From assembly GCA_904501875.1 (NCBI GenBank), contig CAJGCQ010000008.1, forward strand, positions 1 to 19,586: a stretch of DNA of 19,586 nt, read 5' to 3'. The notes beneath the pieces are model-generated. The model made no database searches. It saw only the letters and a program-made list of their open reading frames with translations, and was not told the origin of the DNA. Below, in pieces: positions 1-5,995 of this stretch. The DNA comes from Clostridiaceae bacterium. GTDB taxonomy: Bacteria; Bacillota; Clostridia; Oscillospirales; Acutalibacteraceae. The translations under genes were made by a program, and so were the position numbers. How positions within the stretch are numbered: position 1 is the stretch's first letter; each line of letters starts with the position of its first letter.

Positions 1-618
1 ATCCTTCGCCAAATCATAAAGCTCAGGGATTACATTATAGTTAAGCGCTCCCCCAAGCTCCTTTGAAAGAAAGGTATTCTCCATTGATTCGAGGTATATA
101 TAAATCAAATTCCGTTTCTCTTCGGGGAATGTGAGCTTTACATCGGAAGGTTTAACATATTCGGTTTCGATAAATTTACAGTCAGACAGTAATCCTTTAA
201 ACCACGGCCACAAGCCGACGCAGGCAAATGCCTCAGCAATCAAAACCGCGCTTAATACAACCGAAACAATTACAGAGACCCGCTTTTTAAAAGGGTAAAG
301 TCTTAGCTTTAGCTTATCTCTAAAGGTAATGAACAGCGCAGACCCCTTCAAATCAAAAAGCAGGATAAACAGCGTGATTACAGAAAACAGCAAAGCGGGG
401 GCAAGGGCGCCTTTAAGGTAATTTTGTACTAACTCTGTCGCCACTCCGCCTATATCCGAAAAAAGCGTAAAGAGTATAGCGTCAAACCCTATATCCCCGT
501 ATTTTTCATGACACCACACTGCGGAAAAATACGCAAGAAACGAAACTGCCACCAAAATACCGATAAAAATACTGCAAGCATTCTTCGCCGTTCTGCCGGC
601 AACCTTTTTGTTCTTCAT
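1..618 (-). CDS. LTA synthase-like membrane phosphoglycerol transferase, N-terminal part
   Basis: Partial gene: 206 residues from the ATG to the window edge, with the C-terminal catalytic body missing. The visible part has about four hydrophobic segments (roughly residues 14-34, 45-60, 70-90 and 113-136). After these comes WPWFKGLL and then NLIYIYLESMENTF (residues 170-183), the typical opening of the extracellular sulfatase-like domain of LtaS-family enzymes. By family analogy the Glu of LES is a metal ligand. Such enzymes sit in the membrane and transfer glycerol-phosphate from phosphatidylglycerol to a growing teichoic-acid-type polymer or a lipid. The start is set by AAGGTG eight bases upstream, and it overlaps the stop of the upstream small membrane protein by four bases (ATGA), so the two are coupled. 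The catalytic Thr lies outside the window, so a related sulfatase or phosphoethanolamine transferase is not excluded. Confidence 0.8.
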   Translation of the reverse strand, partial: MKNKKVAGRTAKNACSIFIGILVAVSFLAYFSAVWCHEKYGDIGFDAILFTLFSDIGGVATELVQNYLKGALAPALLFSVITLFILLFDLKGSALFITFRDKLKLRLYPFKKRVSVIVSVVLSAVLIAEAFACVGLWPWFKGLLSDCKFIETEYVKPSDVKLTFPEEKRNLIYIYLESMENTFLSKELGGALNYNVIPELYDLAKD

Positions 619-917
619 TCCTTGGTCACCTTAACATTCTTTTTGAGAAGAACTGCAAAAAAAGCAATCAATATTGCTGACGGCACGGCAATTATCATAT
701 AATTAAGGGCCGCCGACGGAGTCATATCCCACCCCAAAGACATATCTGCGGTTTTAAAAAGATATTTCTTAACAACTGCGCAGATACAGTTGACCGCAAT
801 ATTACCGGCCACATACAAATAAACGGTACTTTTTACCGAAAGCCGTGTTTTCATCAGGTGCTCATAAATGCAAACCGTGATAATTGCGGGAAAGAAAAGT
901 GCTGTAAATACAAGCAT
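615..917 (-). CDS. Small integral membrane protein coupled to the LTA synthase-like gene
   Basis: A 100-residue protein of unknown function. It has about three hydrophobic helices: near residues 2-18, 30-48 and 72-92. It has basic ends and the C-terminus LKKNVKVTKE. The ATG at 917 is chosen over an in-frame ATG at 947 because AAGGAG lies seven bases before 917 and nothing similar precedes 947. Its stop overlaps the start of the LTA synthase-like gene as ATGA, so the two are almost certainly co-translated. A partner or membrane accessory role for that enzyme is inferred from position only. I do not recognise the family. Confidence 0.7.
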   Translation of the reverse strand: MLVFTALFFPAIITVCIYEHLMKTRLSVKSTVYLYVAGNIAVNCICAVVKKYLFKTADMSLGWDMTPSAALNYMIIAVPSAILIAFFAVLLKKNVKVTKE

Positions 918-999
918 ATATATTCTCCTTGACACAATTTTTCTCATTCATAACAGCAGTCTAAATTTAAGACAGCCTAAAGAATGAAAGCTTTTATAT

Positions 1000-1028
1000 A
1001 TTTTATAATGTACACATAAAAAAGTCAA
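1000..1028 (-). promoter_or_regulatory. Candidate sigma-A promoter for the small membrane protein / LTA synthase-like pair
   Basis: On the minus strand TTGACT is separated by 17 bases from TAAAAT, with an overlapping TATAAA. It lies about 80 bases before the ATG at 917. The preceding 80-residue gene ends only 21 bases upstream, so partial readthrough is also possible. Confidence 0.5.
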
Positions 1029-1049
1029 AGAAAATTTTTGGGCTTTGTG

Positions 1050-1292
1050 TCATTTTTTTGTCTTTTCTGTACTTTTCTGTCGATTGGTCGGATTATCACG
1101 GTCGGTTTCAATTATTTCCTTATTAAAACCCTGCGCAATAGCTGGATACATATTTTCGGTATCAGAGGTCGCCTGTATTTCATATGTGCCGTAGCGGTTA
1201 ACCATTTCAAAGGCGGTTTCGGGCATTCCGCCGAAGGGCTCGGACGAAATATCATTAACAGGCAGTCTCTTTTTTCTGTTCTTTTCAGACAT
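1050..1292 (-). CDS. Conserved small protein of unknown function (YGTYEIQ...PAIAQG type)
   Basis: An 80-residue soluble, charged protein. Its N-terminus is basic (SEKNRKKRLP). The middle carries EMVNRYGTYEIQAT and YPAIAQGF, and the tail is hydrophilic and lysine/threonine-rich, probably disordered. I associate the YGTY...PAIAQG pattern with short uncharacterised clostridial proteins, but I can assign no function. The ATG at 1292 is chosen because GGGAGG lies seven bases upstream. An in-frame GTG at 1298 would sit directly on that ribosome site. It is divergent from serS and upstream of the membrane-protein pair. Confidence 0.65.
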   Translation of the reverse strand: MSEKNRKKRLPVNDISSEPFGGMPETAFEMVNRYGTYEIQATSDTENMYPAIAQGFNKEIIETDRDNPTNRQKSTEKTKK

Positions 1293-1342
1293 TTTCACAC
1301 CTCCCTTTTTTACAGTATACCCGAAAAAATGCCCCTAAGCGT

Positions 1343-1371
1343 TTGACATAAACAATTATATGTGTTATACT
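1343..1371 (+). promoter_or_regulatory. Sigma-A promoter of serS
   Basis: A perfect -35 (TTGACA, 1343-1348), a 17-base spacer and TATACT (1366-1371). Transcription would begin near 1378, leaving a leader of only about 30 bases. There is therefore no room for a T-box, which often controls serS in Firmicutes. Confidence 0.8.
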
Positions 1372-1409
1372 TATACGAGCTATTTCAAGGACATATCGGA
1401 GGAATAAAA

Positions 1410-2714
1410 ATGCTGGATATTAAATTTATTTGTGAAAATCCCGAGCTTGTTAAAGAAAACATTAAGAAAAAATTTAAAGATAATAAGCTTCCCCTTGTAG
1501 ACGAGGTTATTTCCCTTTACGGCGAGAAATGCGATGCCAACAACCGAGCTAACGAGCTTCGTGCCAACCGCAATAAGGTAAGTAAGCAGATAGGTATGCT
1601 TATGGGTCAGGGCAAGCGTGAGGAAGCCGAGGAAATGAAAAAGCTTGTAAACGAGCAAGCCGAAGAATTAAAGGCTCTTGAGGCTAAAGAAGACGAGCTT
1701 TCAAAAAAGGTCCTTGAAATTCAGATGAAGATTCCGAACATCGTTGATGAAAGCGTCCCTGTCGGCAAGGACGACAGCGAAAATGTGGAGGTTAAGCAGT
1801 ACGGCGAGCAGTCCCATCCCGATTTTGAAATCCCCTACCATACCGACATTATGCAGTTGTTTGATGGTATCGATAAAGACGCCGCAGGCAGAGTTGGGGG
1901 CGAAGGCTTCTACTATCTTATGGGAGATATTGCCCGTCTTCACTCGGCGGTGCTTGCCTACGCACGGGATTTTATGATTGACAAGGGCTTTACCTACTGC
2001 ATACCGCCCTATATGATTAGGAGCAAGGTTGTAACAGGCGTTATGAGCTTTGAGGAAATGGACGCTATGATGTATAAGATTGAGGGTGAGGACCTCTATC
2101 TTATCGGCACATCGGAGCACTCTATGATAGGCAAGTTTATAGATACTATAACCCCCGAGGAAAAGCTTCCCCTCACCCTTACAAGCTATTCCCCCTGCTT
2201 CCGCAAGGAAAAGGGTGCCCACGGCATTGAAGAGCGCGGAATTTACAGAATCCACCAGTTTGAAAAACAGGAAATGATAGTCATCTGTAAGCCTGAGGAA
2301 AGTATGGAATGGTTCAATAAAATGTGGAGCTATTCGGTAGAACTTTTCCGCAGTATGGATATTCCCGTACGCACCCTTGAATGTTGCTCAGGCGACCTTG
2401 CCGACCTAAAGGTTAAGTCATACGATGTTGAGGCGTGGAGTCCCAAGCAACAGAAGTATTTCGAGGTTTGCTCCTGTTCTAACTTAGGCGACGCTCAGGC
2501 AAGAAGACTGGGTATTAAGGTTAAGGGCGCAGACGGCAAAAAGTACCTTGCACACACCCTAAACAACACAGTTGTAGCACCGCCCAGAATGCTTATTGCA
2601 TTCCTTGAAAACAATCTCCGCTTTGACGGCGAGCATTATAGCTTTGTAATTCCTAAAGCCCTTCAGCCTTATATGGGTGGCAAAACGATCATCACCTCGG
2701 ATAAAAAACTTTGA
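1410..2714 (+). CDS. serS: Seryl-tRNA synthetase
   Basis: A 434-residue class II synthetase that charges tRNA-Ser (and tRNA-Sec) with serine in the cytosol. The N-terminal 110 residues are the helical coiled-coil arm that contacts the tRNA long variable arm, beginning MLDIKFICENPELVKENIKKK. The catalytic core carries GTSEHS, motif 2 around CFRKEKGAHGIEERGIYRIHQF, then CSGDLADLKVKSYDVEAW and motif 3 at HTLNNTVVAPPRMLIAFLEN. Length is normal for the family. The ATG at 1410 is chosen because GGAGG lies seven bases upstream; an in-frame ATG at 1362 lies in the promoter. Motifs 2 and 3 differ from the usual bacterial forms (RGLIRQHQF and LNGSGLAVGR) and look closer to archaeal/eukaryal SerRS. The identity is still secure. 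The gene is monocistronic, with its own promoter and terminator. Confidence 0.96.
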   Translation: MLDIKFICENPELVKENIKKKFKDNKLPLVDEVISLYGEKCDANNRANELRANRNKVSKQIGMLMGQGKREEAEEMKKLVNEQAEELKALEAKEDELSKKVLEIQMKIPNIVDESVPVGKDDSENVEVKQYGEQSHPDFEIPYHTDIMQLFDGIDKDAAGRVGGEGFYYLMGDIARLHSAVLAYARDFMIDKGFTYCIPPYMIRSKVVTGVMSFEEMDAMMYKIEGEDLYLIGTSEHSMIGKFIDTITPEEKLPLTLTSYSPCFRKEKGAHGIEERGIYRIHQFEKQEMIVICKPEESMEWFNKMWSYSVELFRSMDIPVRTLECCSGDLADLKVKSYDVEAWSPKQQKYFEVCSCSNLGDAQARRLGIKVKGADGKKYLAHTLNNTVVAPPRMLIAFLENNLRFDGEHYSFVIPKALQPYMGGKTIITSDKKL

Positions 2715-2727
2715 TTTTCGCATTACA

Positions 2728-2760
2728 AAGGCAGGACAGCTTAAAGCCGTCCTGCCTTTT
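2728..2760 (+). terminator. Intrinsic terminator of serS
   Basis: The arm AAGGCAGGAC (2728-2737) pairs with GTCCTGCCTT (2749-2758), and the right arm runs into TTTT. It begins 13 bases after the serS stop. Confidence 0.85.
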
Positions 2761-2877
2761 AACATATACGCGGTTATAAACCCCGTCGTCTAATGTCTAA
2801 TTCACATTCCGCAAAATTTGAACATATTATGTAGTGTTAAAATTTATTTGATTAATTTAAGGAAAGACAGGCAAAAA

Positions 2878-2883
2878 TATAAT
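2878..2883 (+). promoter_or_regulatory. Candidate -10 element of mazF
   Basis: A perfect TATAAT preceded by AAAA. No good -35 lies 16-18 bases upstream (only ATTTAA), so the promoter is weak or needs an activator. It places the transcript start at the inverted repeat just downstream. Confidence 0.4.
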
Positions 2884-2888
2884 TAGCC

Positions 2889-2911
2889 TGACGGACAGAT
2901 GATTTCCGTCA
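2889..2911 (+). repeat. Inverted repeat in the mazF 5' leader
   Basis: TGACGGA (2889-2895) and TCCGTCA (2905-2911) form a perfect 7-bp stem with a 9-base loop. There is no U-tract, so it is not a terminator. It sits at the expected transcript start, 31 bases before the mazF ATG. It could be an operator for an autoregulator or a leader hairpin. This is inference from position. Confidence 0.45.
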
Positions 2912-2942
2912 TTCATAATTACAATCGGAGTGTGAAATAGTA

Positions 2943-3299
2943 ATGAATATCAAGCGAGGAGATATTTACTATGCCGATTTAAGTCCGGTAGTAGGCTCTG
3001 AGCAGGGCGGCATTAGACCCGTACTTATAGTCCAAAACGATGTCGGCAACAGATACAGTCCCACCGTTATAGCCGCCGCAATAACCAGCCAGCGAGAGAA
3101 AACAAACCTTCCCACCCATATTTCGGTCAATGCCGACGGCTGCGGGCTTGCAAAGGATTCTATTGTACTGCTTGAGCAGGTCCGAACCATAGACAAGCAG
3201 AGACTTAAAGAAAAAATGGGCTGTCTCGACACAGGTTCTATGGGGCTTGTGGACAAGGCGCTTTCGGTAAGCTTCGGACTTGGCGGCACGGTAGGGTGA
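2943..3299 (+). CDS. mazF: MazF/EndoA-family mRNA interferase (toxin), no adjacent antitoxin
   Basis: A 118-residue endoribonuclease toxin of the type II MazF/PemK family, very close in motif order to Bacillus EndoA. It has KRGDIYYADLSPVVGSEQGG, IRPVLIVQND, IAAAITSQ, LPTHISV and SIVLLEQVRTIDKQRL. Arg25 and Thr48 match the catalytic Arg and Thr of the family. EndoA-type enzymes cut single-stranded mRNA at short sites such as UACAU; the site used here is unknown. The ATG follows GGAG by 12 bases, a rather long spacing. In Bacillus the MazE-like antitoxin gene sits directly upstream. Here the 228 bases before mazF hold only the serS terminator, a candidate -10 and a hairpin, with no ORF longer than 13 codons. 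The antitoxin must be elsewhere or absent. Confidence 0.93.
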   Translation: MNIKRGDIYYADLSPVVGSEQGGIRPVLIVQNDVGNRYSPTVIAAAITSQREKTNLPTHISVNADGCGLAKDSIVLLEQVRTIDKQRLKEKMGCLDTGSMGLVDKALSVSFGLGGTVG

Positions 3300-3313
3300 C
3301 AAGAATAAAATGC

Positions 3314-3346
3314 AAAGGAGCTGCCCTGCAGGGCGGCTCCTTTATT
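3314..3346. terminator. Bidirectional terminator between mazF and sigG
   Basis: A 13-bp stem runs from AAAGGAGC (3314-3321) to its partner ending CTCCTTT (3343), with a TGCA loop at 3327-3330. The plus strand continues TTATTATAT. The minus strand continues with TTTGCATTTTATTC. It can therefore serve both converging genes. Confidence 0.8.
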
Positions 3347-3379
3347 ATATAAACAGCAGAAAGCACAAACGCCTTACCT

Positions 3380-4144
3380 TTACTGCCTTATCCTTTGCAA
3401 AGCGCTTTTTTCAAGCCTTGATACCTGCGCTTGGGAAATGCCGATTTCTTGAGAAACCTCCATTTGTGTCTTGCCCTGCATAAAACGCAGGGACAAAATA
3501 TGCTTTTCCCGCTCGCTTAAATTCTTTATTGCCTCTTTAAGGGCGATTTCGTCAAGCCAGTTTCGGTCATCGTTGTTATCCCCCACTTGGTCTAATACAT
3601 ATATCGTGTCGCCGCCGTCAGAATAAACCGGGTCATAAAGCGAAATTGGGCTTACAATACTTTCGAGGGCTATTACAACATCTTCTACTGGGATTTCCAA
3701 CTCCCTTGCAATTTCCTGCACGGTAGGCTCATTCTGATTCTTGCTTGTAAGCCGCTCCTTAACCTGCATTGCCTTATACGCCGTGTCCTTTATAGAACGG
3801 CTAACCCGTATTGAATTGTTGTCCCTTAAATACCGCCTGATTTCCCCTATTATCATCGGAACGGCGTAGGTTGAAAAGCGAACATTTTGAGTTATATCAA
3901 AATTATCTATTGATTTAATAAGGCCTATACAGCCCACCTGAAACAAATCGTCAAGATTTTCGCCCCTGCCCGTAAAGCGCTGAATAACGCTTAAAACAAG
4001 CCTCAAATTTCCGTTTATCAGCTTGTCCCGTGCCGACTTATCACCGGATTTAACCTTCTTTAAAAGCTCCTCCTTTTCTTTTTCCTTTAAAAGCGGCAGT
4101 TTTGAGGTATCGACCCCGCATATAATTACCTTGTTGTTATACAT
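3380..4144 (-). CDS. sigG: RNA polymerase forespore sigma factor SigG
   Basis: A 254-residue sigma-70-family factor directing late gene expression in the forespore. The N-terminus VIICGVDTSKLPLL is the SigG signature. Region 2 reads RLVLSVIQRF...DDLFQVGCIGLIKSIDNFD...RFSTYAVPMIIGEIRRYLRDN. Region 3 has EPTVQEIARELEI. Region 4 holds the helix-turn-helix LSEREKHILSLRFMQGKTQMEVSQEIGISQAQVSRLEKSAL. Length matches the Bacillus protein (about 260). The ATG at 4144 follows GGAGGT by six bases; the reading frame stays open upstream to 4258, but that extension has no ribosome site. In many clostridia sigG follows spoIIGA-sigE. Here it stands alone between mazF and an ABC exporter, with its own leader containing a Spo0A-like box. 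Confidence 0.96.
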   Translation of the reverse strand: MYNNKVIICGVDTSKLPLLKEKEKEELLKKVKSGDKSARDKLINGNLRLVLSVIQRFTGRGENLDDLFQVGCIGLIKSIDNFDITQNVRFSTYAVPMIIGEIRRYLRDNNSIRVSRSIKDTAYKAMQVKERLTSKNQNEPTVQEIARELEIPVEDVVIALESIVSPISLYDPVYSDGGDTIYVLDQVGDNNDDRNWLDEIALKEAIKNLSEREKHILSLRFMQGKTQMEVSQEIGISQAQVSRLEKSALQRIRQ

Positions 4145-4218
4145 AACGGCACCTCCGTAATTCCTAATAAAATTATTACCGTTATATATAGCCAATAAAC
4201 TCAAATTATTTTTTTCTT

Positions 4219-4225
4219 TTCGACA
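4219..4225 (-). promoter_or_regulatory. Candidate Spo0A (0A) box upstream of sigG
   Basis: On the minus strand the sequence reads TTTGTCGAAAA, containing the 0A-box core TGTCGAA, 74 bases before the sigG start codon. I found no convincing sigma-F/G -35/-10 pair nearby. The match is good, but it is a single 7-mer in AT-rich sequence. Confidence 0.35.
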
Positions 4226-4249
4226 AATTTCACTTGCATTCGCTTTATA

Positions 4250-4293
4250 AAAGTACATATAAACGGAGCCGTCTTTAATTTTGACAGCTCCGT
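4250..4293 (-). terminator. Terminator of the ABC exporter operon
   Basis: In the minus-strand transcript ACGGAGCTGTC pairs with GACGGCTCCGT (one mismatch in eleven) around a nine-base loop, followed by TTATATGTACTTTT. It lies 35 bases after the second ABC gene and before the sigG leader. Confidence 0.7.
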
Positions 4294-4327
4294 AATGATT
4301 TAATATAAAAATTTTTAAGAAGTTCCT

Positions 4328-5995
4328 CTAAGTACCCTGCTCGTAGACCTTGCCGTCCTTCATAACAAGTGTGCAGTCGGCGTCCCGTATAGTTGAGAGT
4401 CTGTGCGCCACAACAAAGGAAGTTCTACCCTCCATAAGCCTCAAAAAGGCGTCTTGCACCTTAATTTCGGTGCGGGTATCGATTGAGGAGGTTGCTTCGT
4501 CAAGTATCAGCATCGGCGGCTTCATAAGCATTACCCTTGCAATACACAAAAGCTGGCGTTCACCCTCCGAAAGACCGTCATCATCGCCGATTACGGTATC
4601 GTACCCGTTTTTAAGCCGCTTTATAAAGCCGTGGGCACGAGCGGCCTTGGCGGCGGCGATTATCTCTTCATCGGTAGCATCAGGCTTGCCGAAAGCGATA
4701 TTCTCCCTTACCGTACCCTTTTTTATCCATGTGTCCTGAAGCACCATTCCGAAATGGGTTCTAAGGCTCTCCCTCGTGATATTCTTAATATCCTCACCGT
4801 CTATGGTTATACTGCCGTTATCAACATCATAAAATCGTAGCAGCAGATTTATAAGGGTGGTTTTTCCGCAACCCGTGGGACCTACCACCGCAATTTTTTT
4901 ACCCGCAGGGGCAAAAAAGTTAAAGCCCTCAATAAGTCGTTTATTTTTATCGTATGAAAAGGCAACATTATTAAAGGCAACATTACCTTTAGGATTATCA
5001 AGCGACTTGTTTCCGCTATCGGAGACTTCGGGTTGTTCATCAATAAGCTCAAAAATTCTATCGGCACAGGCAAGCGCATTTTGAAGCTCGGTTATAACCC
5101 CAGAAATCTCGTTAAAGGGCTTTGTGTACTGGTTTGAATAAGCAAGAAAGCTCACAAATCCGCCCACAGTCATTATACCGTTCGCCGCAAAAATTCCGCC
5201 CACAAGCCCCACAACCGCATAAATTATATTGTTAATAAACCTCGTTGTAGGGTTGGTAAGGGATGAAAAGAATATCGCCTTTAAGGAATAATGGCGCAGT
5301 CTTTCATTAATCTCATCAAAATTCCGCACGGTTTTTTGCTCCTTAGAGAATGCCTGAACGGTCTTTTGATTTGTTATCATTTCATTTATAAAGGCGGTCT
5401 GCTCGCCTCTGGTTTCCGACTGTTTTTTAAACATATCGTAGCTTCTCTTGGCTATAAACCGTGCGACAAAGAGGGAAAGCGGAGTTAACACTACCACCGC
5501 TAACGCCAAAAGGGGAGAAATGATAAGCATAAACACAAGGGTGACAATAATCGTCACAACACCTGTAAAGAGCTGTGAAAAACCTAAAATCAAGCCGTCC
5601 GCAAACTGTTCTGCATCGGCGATTACACGACTTACAATGTCACCGTGGGGGTGTGTATCAGCAAAGGCAACAGGAAGCCTTTGCAGATGTGAAAATGCAC
5701 GATCCCTAAGCTCACGCACGGTATTGTAGGCTATGCGGTTGTCAATGACCGTCTTAAGCCAATTAAGCACCGCACTTAAAACAGCGCAGATTAAAATGCC
5801 CAAAAGGGCTTTTTTTATTACAGAGAAATTCACCCCGCCCACAGCGGCTATTCCATCAATGGCGTTACCCGCAAGCACGGGAATATAAAGGGTTAAAATA
5901 ACGCTTGCCACCGATATTATAAGCGATAAAATAAGGGACACCTTAAAGCGGCTGATAACCGACAAAACCCGTTTTAAAACCGATTTGTTTTTCAT
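4328..5995 (-). CDS. ABC exporter subunit with catalytic ATPase site (heterodimer partner 2)
   Basis: A 555-residue half-transporter with a six-helix membrane domain (about residues 1-310) and a C-terminal ATPase. Walker A is GPTGCGKT (372-379). The Q-loop is in GMVLQDTWIKKGTVRENIAFG. The signature is LSEGE (475-479) instead of LSGGQ. Walker B is MLILDE with catalytic Glu500, and the H-loop is VAHRLSTI (His531). Together with its partner it fits a TM287/288- or BmrCD-type heterodimeric multidrug exporter. The altered signature would complete the degenerate ATP site. It overlaps the upstream gene by four bases (ATGA). The protein stops at KVYEQGT, where relatives continue for about 20-30 residues (GTHEELL...). 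The stop is TAG, and the next codons read RNFLK. The core ATPase is complete, so it is probably functional. Confidence 0.93.
   Translation of the reverse strand: MKNKSVLKRVLSVISRFKVSLILSLIISVASVILTLYIPVLAGNAIDGIAAVGGVNFSVIKKALLGILICAVLSAVLNWLKTVIDNRIAYNTVRELRDRAFSHLQRLPVAFADTHPHGDIVSRVIADAEQFADGLILGFSQLFTGVVTIIVTLVFMLIISPLLALAVVVLTPLSLFVARFIAKRSYDMFKKQSETRGEQTAFINEMITNQKTVQAFSKEQKTVRNFDEINERLRHYSLKAIFFSSLTNPTTRFINNIIYAVVGLVGGIFAANGIMTVGGFVSFLAYSNQYTKPFNEISGVITELQNALACADRIFELIDEQPEVSDSGNKSLDNPKGNVAFNNVAFSYDKNKRLIEGFNFFAPAGKKIAVVGPTGCGKTTLINLLLRFYDVDNGSITIDGEDIKNITRESLRTHFGMVLQDTWIKKGTVRENIAFGKPDATDEEIIAAAKAARAHGFIKRLKNGYDTVIGDDDGLSEGERQLLCIARVMLMKPPMLILDEATSSIDTRTEIKVQDAFLRLMEGRTSFVVAHRLSTIRDADCTLVMKDGKVYEQGT

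Noticed and set aside
1372..1409. A T-box riboswitch before serS
   Set aside because: The promoter leaves a leader of only about 30 bases.
4145..4258. N-terminal extension of SigG
   Set aside because: The SigG signature begins at the ATG at 4144, which has a perfect ribosome site; the extension is AT-rich leader.
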